Positions 6,784-14,962 of a DNA stretch of 15,444 bases are shown piece after piece. This DNA comes from an uncultured Sutterella sp. (GTDB lineage: Bacteria; Pseudomonadota; Gammaproteobacteria; Burkholderiales; Burkholderiaceae_F). The notes under the pieces are model-generated. The model did no database searches, had not been told where the DNA came from, and was given only the letters and a program-made list of their open reading frames with translations. The stretch covers positions 1-15,444 of the forward strand of contig USAL01000036.1 in the NCBI GenBank assembly GCA_900552545.1, in the 5' to 3' direction. Position 1 is the first letter of the stretch. Each line of letters opens with the position of its first letter. The translations under genes were made by a program, and so were the position numbers.

Positions 6784-6816
6784 GAGCGGCTTTTTGCGAA
6801 CCTTTGGCGTTTTCGG

Positions 6817-6833
6817 GCGGCCTTGAGCCGCCT
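6817..6833 (+). promoter_or_regulatory. Stem-loop in the hslV leader
   Basis: GGCGGC (6817-6822) and GCCGCC (6828-6833) form a perfect GC-only stem closing a 5-nt loop, about 50 nt before the hslV start. No T-tract follows, so it is unlikely to terminate. It lies in the 5' leader if the promoter assignment is right; a 5'-leader stem-loop affecting hslVU message stability has been described in E. coli (recalled, not checked). Confidence 0.45.
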
Positions 6834-6885
6834 TCCCGCAGCAGACACCGACGCCGCGGGCCTACATACGGAGAACATTTCAAGC

Positions 6886-7434
6886 ATGGAACAGTTTCAC
6901 GGAACGACCATCGTGAGCGTGCGCCGCGGCAAGTTCGTCGCCATGGGCGGCGACGGGCAGGTGACGCTGGGCAACGTGGACTTCAAGGCGACCGCGCGCA
7001 AGGTGCGCCGCGTCTTTCACGACCGCATCCTCGTGGGGTTTGCCGGCGCGACGGCCGATGCGTTTACGCTGCTTGAGCGCTTTGAGAGCATGCTTGAGAA
7101 GCACTCGGGCCACCTGATGCGCGCCTCGGTCGAGCTGGCCAAGCTCTGGCGCACCGACCGAGCCCTGCGCCACCTGGAGGCGATGATGATCGTGGCCGAC
7201 GAGCAGACGACGCTTGTCCTTTCGGGCAACGGCGACGTGATCGAGCCCGAAGGCGGGATTGCTGCGATCGGCTCGGGCGGAAACTACGCCCTGTCGGCCG
7301 CGCGCGCTCTGGTTGCGCACACCGAGATGGATCCCGAGGCGATCGTGCATGAATTGTTAAAGTTTTCTGGGTACTTGTTGATCTACACCAATCAGAACCA
7401 CATCGTGGAAGTGCTGGGCAAGCCCGAGGCTTGA
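6886..7434 (+). CDS. hslV: ATP-dependent protease proteolytic subunit HslV (ClpQ)
   Basis: 182 residues. HslV forms the dodecameric proteasome-like peptidase core that degrades proteins unfolded by HslU in the cytosol. The Ntn-hydrolase threonine is T7 in MEQFHGTTIVSVRR, so MEQFHG must be removed as a propeptide; a short propeptide of this kind is typical of betaproteobacteria, whereas E. coli begins MTTIV. Further family blocks: GGDGQVTLG (21-29), KVRRVF and GFAGATADAFTLLERFE (51-67), LSGNGDVIEPE around 113-123, and AIGSGGNYALSAARAL. GGAGAA (6870-6875) lies 10 nt before ATG 6886, deciding that start; the frame is open further upstream but this is leader. The codons at 7351-7380 (TTG TTA ... 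TTG TTG) differ from the CTG/CTT-rich remainder. hslU follows after 77 nt, presumably co-transcribed. Confidence 0.96.
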   Translation: MEQFHGTTIVSVRRGKFVAMGGDGQVTLGNVDFKATARKVRRVFHDRILVGFAGATADAFTLLERFESMLEKHSGHLMRASVELAKLWRTDRALRHLEAMMIVADEQTTLVLSGNGDVIEPEGGIAAIGSGGNYALSAARALVAHTEMDPEAIVHELLKFSGYLLIYTNQNHIVEVLGKPEA

Positions 7435-7511
7435 GAAAGTCCCTTGAAGGCCTTTTGAAGCCCGCAAATGCAGCGCTACTCAATTCTCTTCATTGAAAGG
7501 AACGGTTTTTC

Positions 7512-8864
<1,353 letters not shown>

Positions 8865-8892
8865 TCGAGCGCTGCACGAGGCGAAAATCAAC

Positions 8893-8972
8893 GGGCCCGG
8901 CTCGCACCGGCTCCCGGCGGGACTTCAGGACAAGGACCGCGGGGAAAGCCGACTGCAGGCCGGGCTCTTTTT
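8893..8972 (+). terminator. Long rod-like terminator hairpin after hslU
   Basis: Outer stem 8893-8902 (GGGCCCGGCT) pairs over 10 bp (two G-U) with 8958-8967 (GGCCGGGCTC), directly followed by TTTTT (8968-8972). Inside, after an asymmetric internal loop, GGCT (8909-8912) pairs with AGCC (8947-8950), CCCG (8913-8916) with CGGG (8940-8943) and CGG (8918-8920) with CCG (8937-8939), closing a 16-nt loop. This is much larger than a simple terminator; it may also be the 3' part of a small RNA. Confidence 0.6.
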
Positions 8973-9017
8973 GTGTCCGCAGATCATCTTCAACAGAGCT
9001 CCATCCATAACCCCTTC

Positions 9018-9052
9018 AGCGGCCGTTTATCGGTCGTTTAGCGGCCGTTTTT
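9018..9052 (+). repeat. Three tandem 11-bp repeats that also form a terminator-like hairpin
   Basis: CGGCCGTTTAT (9020-9030), CGGTCGTTTAG (9031-9041) and CGGCCGTTTTT (9042-9052) are contiguous copies with an exact 11-bp period (consensus CGGYCGTTT). Copies 1 and 3 carry the self-complementary CGGCCG, so 9018-9025 can pair with 9042-9049, followed by TTTTT (9048-9052), like a second terminator. Alternatively these are operator sites before argB, one helical turn apart. Confidence 0.55.
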
Positions 9053-9070
9053 CGTGCGCGGCATCGAATT

Positions 9071-9084
9071 GTGCAACAATGCAC
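9071..9084 (+). promoter_or_regulatory. Possible argB promoter / operator
   Basis: TGCAACAAT (9072-9080) is an extended -10-like element (TGn plus AACAAT). It sits inside a perfect inverted repeat GTGCA-ACAA-TGCAC (9071-9084), the geometry of a small operator. It is 124 bp before argB; no good -35 box is seen. The remaining 9085-9207 holds nothing else I recognise. Confidence 0.4.
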
Positions 9085-9207
9085 GCCGACGGCTTTTGCG
9101 GGCGTCCTTTGCCCCGAAAGCACGCGGTGCCGGACCGCATGACGTGACGCCTTCAGGCGCCCGAGCGCGGCCCGCTTGCAACGGACTTACCTGTTTTTGC
9201 ACGGACA

Positions 9208-10113
9208 ATGACCAAGGCTAATTCCACCAACACCAATCTGGTGCCGGCTTCGCTCAAGGCGGAGATCCTCTCCGAAGCTCTTCCCTACATCCAGCGCTTT
9301 CACGGCAAGACGATCGTGATCAAGTACGGCGGCAACGCCATGACCGACCGACGCCTGCAGGAGGCGTTTGCGCGCGACGTGGTGCTTTTAAAGCTCGTGG
9401 GTCTCAATCCCGTGGTGGTGCACGGCGGCGGGCCGCAGATCAACAGCGCCTTGAACCGCGTGGGCATCAAGAGCCAGTTCGTGCAGGGCATGCGCGTGAC
9501 CGACCCTGCCACGATGGAGGTGGTCGAATGGGTGCTCTGCGGCGAGGTGCAGGGCGACCTCGTGCAGATGATCAACAGCTACGGCGGTCACGCCGTGGGC
9601 CTCAACGGCAAGGACGGCGCCATGATCAAGGCGCGCCGGATGAAGCTGCAGGACACCAACGCTCCCAACGTCTGGCACGACGTGGGGCAGGTGGGCCTCA
9701 TCGAGAGCATCAATCCGTCGGTCGTGCAGGCGCTTGAACAGGATCACTTCATTCCCGTGATCAGCCCCATCGGCATGGGCGAAGACGGCCTTGCCTACAA
9801 CATCAACGCCGACGTTGTGGCAGGCAAGATGGCCGAAACCCTCAAGGCCGAAAAGCTCGTGATGCTCACGAATACCCCGGGCGTGCTCGATCGCGACGGC
9901 AATCTGCTCACGGGCCTGTCGGCTTCGGGCATTGATGCGCTTTTCAAGGACGGCACGATTTCGGGCGGCATGCTCCCGAAGCTCTCCTCGGCCTTGTCGG
10001 CCGCGCGCAACGGCGTACGCAGCGTGCACATCATCGACGGGCGCGTGATCCATTGTCTTCTTCTTGAAATCTTGACGCCGCAGGGCGTGGGGACGATGAT
10101 CAATGCCGATTAA
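9208..10113 (+). CDS. argB: Acetylglutamate kinase
   Basis: 301 residues. Phosphorylates N-acetylglutamate with ATP, the second step of arginine synthesis by the acetylated route, in the cytosol. Amino-acid kinase fold motifs: IVIKYGGNAM (36-45, with K39), VVHGGGPQIN (70-79), RVTDPATMEVVE (96-107), NINADVVAGKMAE (198-210) contacting substrate and nucleotide, TPGVLD (223-228), and ISGGMLPK (251-258). Residues 1-30 form an N-terminal helix of the kind linked with hexameric, arginine-inhibited enzymes, so feedback inhibition by arginine is plausible but inferred. The Shine-Dalgarno is weak (ACGGAC). No other arg genes are nearby; the downstream HAD gene overlaps by 11 nt. Confidence 0.97.
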   Translation: MTKANSTNTNLVPASLKAEILSEALPYIQRFHGKTIVIKYGGNAMTDRRLQEAFARDVVLLKLVGLNPVVVHGGGPQINSALNRVGIKSQFVQGMRVTDPATMEVVEWVLCGEVQGDLVQMINSYGGHAVGLNGKDGAMIKARRMKLQDTNAPNVWHDVGQVGLIESINPSVVQALEQDHFIPVISPIGMGEDGLAYNINADVVAGKMAETLKAEKLVMLTNTPGVLDRDGNLLTGLSASGIDALFKDGTISGGMLPKLSSALSAARNGVRSVHIIDGRVIHCLLLEILTPQGVGTMINAD

Positions 10114-10849
10114 AAAGCGAGTGCACCGCGCGGAGACGGCTGACGACGGGCAGGTGCGCACGAGGCTCTCGCACGTGCGCCTTATTCTGCTTGACATGGA
10201 CGATACGATCTTCAACGCCTCGGCCGGGATGCTCGCGGCAATCCATGAGCGCATGGAGGAGTACATCGGCCGCAAGCTCGGGCTGCCGCCCGAGGAGGCC
10301 GTGCGCGTGCAGAAGGACTACTGGCGCGTCTATGGCGCGACCTTCGTGGGCCTTGCGCGCCACCACGGCATTGCGCCCGAGGAATTCTTTGAGGCCACGC
10401 ACGGCTTTGACCTGAGACCGTTTTTAAAGACCGATACGGGCAAAACGCGCCTGCGCGAGGTGATCGGGCGTCTGCCCGGGCGCAAGGTGGTGCTCACGAA
10501 TGGCCCGGGGTGCTACGCGCGGGCCGTGGTCAAGGGCCTTAATCTCAGCAATCTCTTTGCGGGCGTGATCAGCGCAAGCGACATGCACCTTTGCGGCAAG
10601 TGGCGCTCCAAGCCCGATCCGATGCTCTTTGCACATGCCGCGCACGCCTTCGGCGCAAGGCCTTGCCAGACGCTTTTTATCGACGACAATGCGCACAATC
10701 TGGCCGCGGCTAAGGCGCTTGGCATGTTCACCGTCTGGAGCCGGGGCTACCGCAACGAAAAGCCCGTCACCGCAGCGCACCCCTGGGCTGATCTGGTGGT
10801 GGAAAACTTGGACGAGCTGCTCTCCAAATTCATGCGGGCACGCAGCTGA
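10103..10849 (+). CDS. HAD-superfamily phosphatase, pyrimidine 5'-nucleotidase (SDT1)-like
   Basis: 248 residues. All four HAD motifs are present: I, LLDMDDTIFNAS with nucleophile D31 and general acid D33; II, VLTNGP (T132); III, K170 in SKPDP; IV, FIDDN (D194, D195). A helical cap lies between motifs I and II (residues ~40-115). The pattern DMDDTIFNAS plus LTNGP matches the SDT1/pyrimidine-5'-nucleotidase type that follows argB in many Burkholderiales, suggesting release of phosphate from UMP/CMP or a related nucleotide; the substrate is not proven. The ATG at 10103 lies within the last codons of argB, with GGGGAC as a Shine-Dalgarno inside argB, so translational coupling is expected. The functional link to arginine synthesis may be through shared carbamoyl phosphate/pyrimidine metabolism, but that is speculative. 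Confidence 0.88.
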   Translation: MPIKKRVHRAETADDGQVRTRLSHVRLILLDMDDTIFNASAGMLAAIHERMEEYIGRKLGLPPEEAVRVQKDYWRVYGATFVGLARHHGIAPEEFFEATHGFDLRPFLKTDTGKTRLREVIGRLPGRKVVLTNGPGCYARAVVKGLNLSNLFAGVISASDMHLCGKWRSKPDPMLFAHAAHAFGARPCQTLFIDDNAHNLAAAKALGMFTVWSRGYRNEKPVTAAHPWADLVVENLDELLSKFMRARS

Positions 10850-10852
10850 TCG

Positions 10853-10910
10853 CCCTGACCGCCGGCAGCGTCCCCACGTCGATGCCGCACGTGGGCGAAG
10901 GCAATCAGGG
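10853..10910 (+). other. Nested stem structure after the HAD gene
   Basis: Starting 3 nt after the stop codon, CCCTGA (10853-10858) pairs with TCAGGG (10905-10910), and inside it CCCACGT (10873-10879) pairs with ACGTGGG (10889-10895); GCC/GGC (10861-10863, 10900-10902) can add to the outer stem. A T-run (10925-10929) lies 15 nt downstream, too far for a standard terminator. It may protect or process the argB-HAD mRNA end. Confidence 0.4.
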
Positions 10911-10931
10911 ACCGTCGAGGGCAATTTTTCC

Positions 10932-10950
10932 TGCGGGCGCTGCGCCCGCA
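10932..10950. other. Strong GC hairpin upstream of sppA
   Basis: TGCGGGCG (10932-10939), loop CTG, CGCCCGCA (10943-10950): a perfect 8-bp stem with a 3-nt loop. No T-tract follows on plus; on minus an A-run follows. It could act as a pause or processing site. Confidence 0.45.
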
Positions 10951-10953
10951 CGG

Positions 10954-10981
10954 GGCCTTCCCGTTTAACATGAGGAAGGCC
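10954..10981. other. Second perfect hairpin upstream of sppA
   Basis: GGCCTTCC (10954-10961) and GGAAGGCC (10974-10981) form an 8-bp stem around the AT-rich loop CGTTTAACATGA. TAACAT (10966-10971) in the loop is a possible -10 box for sppA but lacks a -35. Downstream, CCTCAAAA occurs twice (10983-10990, 11009-11016), flanking CCAACAATTGG. Confidence 0.4.
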
Positions 10982-11088
10982 GCCTCAAAACCGGTCCCAA
11001 CAATTGGTCCTCAAAAGCAGGGGCCGGGCGGGGCTTTCGTTCCCGTTTCTGCGGCTCGTCTTTTCTCTTCAAGCATCTGTTGAACAAC

Positions 11089-12951
11089 ATGTTCGGATTC
11101 ATCAAGGGCGTATTCAAGTCGGCGTGGACGATTCTTGACTTCACGCGCCGCGCGATCGCCAACGTCCTGCTTCTCGTGATCGTGGGCGTCATCGTGGGCC
11201 TTGTCTTCGTGCAGGAGCGCGCGCCGAGCGTGCCCGCGCGCAGCATTCTCACGATTGACCTTGCGGGCGAAATCGTCGAGCACGGAAACTTCTCGGGAAG
11301 CGGCGCCTTCGACTCGGTCTTTTCGGGCGCCGAGCCGCAGACGCGCCTGCGTGACGTCCTGCAGGGGCTCAACACCGCGGCGACCGACCCCGACATCGAG
11401 GGCGTGCTGATGCGCGTGGAGGATCTGACGAGTGCGGGTCTGGCGTCGCTGCGCGAAATCGGCGCCGAGATGGACCGCTTCAAGAGCACGGGAAAACGCA
11501 TCACCGTCTGGTCGACGGGCTACAGCCAGCAGCAGTACGCCATTGCCGCGCACGCAAGCGAGGTCTACGTGCACCCGATGGGTCAGGTGATGATCAAGGG
11601 CATCTCCACAAGCCGCCTCTACTGGGGAGAGACCTTGAAGCGCCTGGGCGTCACCGTGCACGTCTTCAAGGCGGGCGCTTACAAGAGCTCGCCCGAGAGC
11701 TTCGTTTTAAAGGCCCCATCGAAGGAGTCGCTTGAAGCCGACCGCTTCTGGCTTACCGATGCCTGGAGCCAGTTTGCCAACGCCATTGAATCGGCCCGCG
11801 GCCTGATGCCCGGGGCGGTCAACGCGCTCATCGAAAAGTATCCCGAGAAGCTCGCCAAGACCGAGGGCGACATGAGCCGCGTGGCGCTCAATGAAAACCT
11901 GATCGACGGCGTCACCACCAACGACGAGACGCTCGGCATGTTGGTCGAGCGCCAGGGCGGCAAGAAGGGCGTCGACGCCCTGCGTACGATTGCGCTCAAG
12001 GACTATCTTGCCGTGCGCATGAAGGCGCCCACGAGCGACAAGCGCATTGCGGTGGTCACCATCGAAGGTGAAATCAAGGACGGCGCTGATGCTCCCGGCA
12101 TGACGGGCGCCAAGAGCGCCGTGGAGACGATCCGCGCGGCGCGCAAAAACCCGCAGGTGGTCGCGCTCGTCGTGCGCATCGACAGCCCCGGGGGCAGCGC
12201 CGTCGCAAGCGAACTCATCCGCCGCGAGTTGGAGCTCGTGAAGAACTCCGGGAAACCCGTCGTCGCCACCATGGGCGACTATGCCGCAAGCGGCGGCTAC
12301 TGGGTTGCCACGGCCGCCGACCGGATCATCGCCGACCCTATGAGCATCACGGGCTCGATCGGTGTCTTCGGCATCGTGCCGCGCTTTGACAAGACGCTTG
12401 AGCTTGCCGACATCGGCACGGGCGGCGCTTCGAGCTCGTGGCTTGCCGCGGCCGAAAGCCCGCTTCTGGCGATGGCGCCGGGCTTTGAGCGCATGATGCA
12501 GCTCTCCGTTTCCCGCACCTATCGCGATTTCGTAAGCCTCGTGGCCAAAGGCAGGAATCTGCCTGAGAAGCGCGTCACCGAGCTCGCGCAGGGGCGCGTC
12601 TATACGGGGCGGCAGGCCGTCGAGCGGGGCCTTGCCGACAGCTTGGGCGGCATGATGACCGCCGTGGGCGTGGCCCGTACGTTGGCCAAGGCGCCGGAAG
12701 CCGACATCATGTGGTTTGAAAAGAAGCAGGGGCGTCTCTCGATGCTCTTTAGCGAGCTCTTTGCCCGCGCGGCAAGCGTGGTGGGGCTTGAGAGCCTTGT
12801 GAACGGGAAGGCTGCGGGGCTCGTTCCCGCGCCGCTCTCGAGCGCGGCTCTTCTTCAGGAGCCCGCCCGTCAGGCAAGCCGCCTTCTTCAACTTGTGAAG
12901 ACTCCCGAGAGCGTCTACGCGCACTGCCTCTGCGGCAGGCCGCCGATCTAA
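11089..12951 (+). CDS. sppA: Signal peptide peptidase SppA, long (67-kDa) type
   Basis: 620 residues (E. coli 618). This inner-membrane serine protease with a Ser/Lys dyad degrades cleaved signal peptides. One membrane segment lies at about 24-41 (IANVLLLVIVGVIVGLVF). Two tandem S49 domains follow: the N-terminal one holds the general-base lysine in FKAGAYKSSPESF (K199, matching E. coli K209), the C-terminal one (about 318-530) holds DSPGGSAVASE (365-375) and the nucleophile in GDYAASGGYW (S401, matching E. coli S409). Both catalytic residues are present. A TTG at 11080, three codons upstream, is possible; neither start has a good Shine-Dalgarno, and ATG 11089 is preferred. It is monocistronic in appearance, behind a 239-bp structured gap, and convergent with hemB. 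Confidence 0.95.
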   Translation: MFGFIKGVFKSAWTILDFTRRAIANVLLLVIVGVIVGLVFVQERAPSVPARSILTIDLAGEIVEHGNFSGSGAFDSVFSGAEPQTRLRDVLQGLNTAATDPDIEGVLMRVEDLTSAGLASLREIGAEMDRFKSTGKRITVWSTGYSQQQYAIAAHASEVYVHPMGQVMIKGISTSRLYWGETLKRLGVTVHVFKAGAYKSSPESFVLKAPSKESLEADRFWLTDAWSQFANAIESARGLMPGAVNALIEKYPEKLAKTEGDMSRVALNENLIDGVTTNDETLGMLVERQGGKKGVDALRTIALKDYLAVRMKAPTSDKRIAVVTIEGEIKDGADAPGMTGAKSAVETIRAARKNPQVVALVVRIDSPGGSAVASELIRRELELVKNSGKPVVATMGDYAASGGYWVATAADRIIADPMSITGSIGVFGIVPRFDKTLELADIGTGGASSSWLAAAESPLLAMAPGFERMMQLSVSRTYRDFVSLVAKGRNLPEKRVTELAQGRVYTGRQAVERGLADSLGGMMTAVGVARTLAKAPEADIMWFEKKQGRLSMLFSELFARAASVVGLESLVNGKAAGLVPAPLSSAALLQEPARQASRLLQLVKTPESVYAHCLCGRPPI

Positions 12952-13000
12952 ACCGATCGAAAGCCCGCAGGGAGCAGATAGAAAATCGAAAAGGATAAAA

Positions 13001-13056
13001 AAAGGCCTTCGGCCGCAGCAGTCCTGATTGGAGGATGGTTTGCGGCGAAGGCCTTT
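13001..13056 (-). terminator. Terminator of hemB, possibly bidirectional with sppA
   Basis: AAAGGCCTTCGGCCGCA (13001-13017) pairs with TGCGGCGAAGGCCTTT (13041-13056) with one extra base on the left arm and a ~23-nt loop. On the minus strand the stem is followed by a run of seven T and then ATCCTTTT, an excellent hemB terminator. On the plus strand only TTTCGTG follows, so termination of sppA is weaker. It lies about 100 nt beyond the hemB stop. Confidence 0.75.
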
Positions 13057-13163
13057 CGTGTGTTTGGTGCTTGGGCGTTTTCGCTTTGAACAGCGCGACG
13101 GCGGCCGCTCGCTTCAACGGTTTCAAGCGGTGAAGGGGCGGGCTGCCGTCGGGAAAAGCCGGA

Positions 13164-14177
13164 TTAGTAGTTCCAGCCTTCCTTGAGCCAGCGGGCGACG
13201 TCCATGGCGCAGTAGGTGAGGATGCCGTCGGCGCCCGAGCGCTTGAAGCAGATCATCGTTTCCATCGTGATGCGCTTTTCGTCGATGCAGCCCGCGAGCG
13301 CCGCGCACTTGAGCATGGCGTACTCGCCCGAGACGTGATAGACGAAGGTCGGGGCCTTGAATTCGTCCTTGACGCGGCGGACGATGTCAAGGTACGGCAG
13401 CCCCGGCTTGACCATCACCATGTCGGCGCCTTCGGCGAGGGCCAGACCCACTTCCCAGAGGGCTTCGTCGCCGTTGGCGGGATCCTGCTGGTAGACGGAC
13501 TTGTTGGACTTGCCGAGGTTCGAGCTCGAGCCCACGGCGTCGCGGAAGGGACCGTAGAAGGCGCTCGCGTACTTGGCCGAGTAGGCCATGATGCGGGTGT
13601 AGATGTGGCCTTCGTCCTCAAGCATCTTGCGGATGACGCCGATACGGCCGTCCATCATGTCCGAGGGGGCGACGACGTCGGCGCCGGCCTCGACCTGCGC
13701 GCGCACCTGGCGCACGAGCATCTCGATCGTTTCGTCGTTGAGAATGAAGCCCGTCTCGTCGATCAGGCCGTCCTGGCCGTGGGTGGTGTAGGGGTCAAGG
13801 GCGACGTCGCACATGACGCCGAGCTGCGGGTACTTTTCTTTGATCGCGCGGACCGTACGGGGAATGAGGCCGTCGGGGTTGGCGGCTTCAACGCCGTCGG
13901 GCGTCTTGAGGCTGTCGTCGATGTGCGGGAAAAGGGCCACCATCGGGATGCCGAGCTCGACCATTTCGCCGCAGACCTCGAGCAGCTCGTCGATCGTGTA
14001 GCGGCACACGCCGGGCATCGTCGGGATGGGTTCGCGGGTGTGCTCGCCTTCCATGACGAAGACCGGGTAGATGAGATCGTTGGGGGTGACGACGTTTTCA
14101 CGCATCAGGCGGCGGGAGAAGTCGGCGTGGCGCATGCGGCGCATGCGCACCATGGGATACTGACCAAGCGTTTGCAT
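13164..14177 (-). CDS. hemB: Delta-aminolevulinic acid dehydratase (porphobilinogen synthase), Mg-type
   Basis: 337 residues. Condenses two 5-aminolevulinate molecules to porphobilinogen in haem/tetrapyrrole synthesis, in the cytosol. The two active-site lysines are present: K202 in SAKYASAFYGPF and the Schiff-base K257 in MVMVKPGLPYLD. The metal loop reads CDVALDPYTTHGQDG (123-137): where zinc enzymes have three cysteines this one has D124, A126 and D128, the arrangement of Mg-dependent enzymes such as that of Pseudomonas aeruginosa. RMRRMRHADFSRRLMREN (11-28) is the usual N-terminal arm. ATG at 14177 is preceded by GAGGA about 10 nt away (GATAGAGGACTTAGCCACC). It lies 46 nt downstream of engB on the same strand, with a terminator hairpin in that gap, so it may be partly independent of engB. 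Its own terminator is at 13001-13056. Confidence 0.97.
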   Translation of the reverse strand: MQTLGQYPMVRMRRMRHADFSRRLMRENVVTPNDLIYPVFVMEGEHTREPIPTMPGVCRYTIDELLEVCGEMVELGIPMVALFPHIDDSLKTPDGVEAANPDGLIPRTVRAIKEKYPQLGVMCDVALDPYTTHGQDGLIDETGFILNDETIEMLVRQVRAQVEAGADVVAPSDMMDGRIGVIRKMLEDEGHIYTRIMAYSAKYASAFYGPFRDAVGSSSNLGKSNKSVYQQDPANGDEALWEVGLALAEGADMVMVKPGLPYLDIVRRVKDEFKAPTFVYHVSGEYAMLKCAALAGCIDEKRITMETMICFKRSGADGILTYCAMDVARWLKEGWNY

Positions 14178-14201
14178 GGTGGCTAAGTCCTCTATCAAAA
14201 C

Positions 14202-14229
14202 AAAAAAGTGCCTTAGAGCGTCTCTAAGG
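14202..14229 (-). terminator. Intrinsic terminator between engB and hemB, overlapping the engB stop
   Basis: On the minus strand CCTTAGAG (14229-14222), loop ACG, CTCTAAGG (14218-14211), then CACTTTTTTG. The stem is perfect (8 bp) and the T-run is six long. The engB stop codon TAG (14226-14224) lies within the first arm, and the T-run ends about 26 nt before the hemB start. Confidence 0.7.
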
Positions 14230-14910
14230 GGTGCCGGCGGAGGCCGCGGTCTCCAGGGCGCTGAGTCGTCCTTCAGGATCAATCCAGGAAAAAAGCGTCG
14301 TCTGAAGCTCTTCGACGCCTTCCTTCTTGAGGCCCGAGAAGAGCTGCACGGTGACGTGCTCGCCCAAAGCCTTCGCACGGCTTCTGGCGGCCGCGAGCAC
14401 CTGCGCGCGTTCGGCGCGCTTGATCTGGTCGCACTTGTTGATGAGCCAGAGCTGGCGCACGTGGGTGCGCTCGGCAAAGAACTCGATCAGCCATTCGTCG
14501 GCGGGCATGAAGGGGCGCCGGGCGTCCATCACGATCACGATGCCGGTAAGCGACGGTCGATGCGCGAGATACCCGCCGATCAACGCGCTCCAGCCCGCAC
14601 GCGTCTCCTGCGCGGCCTTGGCGTAGCCGTAGCCCGGCAGGTCGACGAGAAAGCCCACGTCCTCGCGCAGCGGGTTCTTCGCCGTCGACTGCGGCAGCTT
14701 GCGCGAGAGCGCAAAGAAGTTGATCAACTGCGTGCGGCCGGGCGTTTTGGAGGCAAAAGCAAGCCGCCCCTGGCGGGTGAGCACGTTGATGGGTGTGGAC
14801 TTGCCGGCGTTGGAGCGGCCGGCGAAGGCGATCTCGGGCAGCCCCGCCCCGGGAAGCTGGGCGATGGAGGCGGCCGACGTACGAAAGCGTGCAGAGTCAA
14901 AAAGCGACAT
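14224..14910 (-). CDS. engB: Ribosome biogenesis GTPase YsxC/YihA (EngB)
   Basis: 228 residues, usual for the family. This essential GTPase assists 50S subunit assembly. G-motifs in order: G1 GRSNAGKST (31-39), G2 TPGRTQ (56-61, T60), G3 DLPGYGYA (90-97), G4 NKCD (158-161) and G5-like FSG (191-193). The start at 14910 puts the typical FRTSAASIAQLP (9-20) ahead of G1. Upstream there is a 140-bp gap to mnmA containing TAAGAT (minus 14972-14967) as a possible -10 box and an inverted repeat. hemB follows; engB-hemB adjacency is common in betaproteobacteria. The stop codon sits within a terminator hairpin, implying that most transcripts may end at engB. Confidence 0.95.
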   Translation of the reverse strand: MSLFDSARFRTSAASIAQLPGAGLPEIAFAGRSNAGKSTPINVLTRQGRLAFASKTPGRTQLINFFALSRKLPQSTAKNPLREDVGFLVDLPGYGYAKAAQETRAGWSALIGGYLAHRPSLTGIVIVMDARRPFMPADEWLIEFFAERTHVRQLWLINKCDQIKRAERAQVLAAARSRAKALGEHVTVQLFSGLKKEGVEELQTTLFSWIDPEGRLSALETAASAGTP

Positions 14911-14962
14911 GGTGCGCGAAGCAAATCGTGGGTTTCAAGACGATCCTGAAACTGTTTGTGAG

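Noticed and set aside
11017..11040. G-rich tract (GGGG, GGG, GGGG) suggestive of a G-quadruplex
   Set aside because: Only three adequate G-tracts, so a stable intramolecular quadruplex is not supported.
12749..13308. Small minus-strand frames near the sppA/hemB junction
   Set aside because: They overlap the ends of sppA and hemB and the shared terminator; no family resemblance.
13335..14186. 283-codon plus-strand frame
   Set aside because: Antisense to hemB, whose catalytic motifs are all intact.
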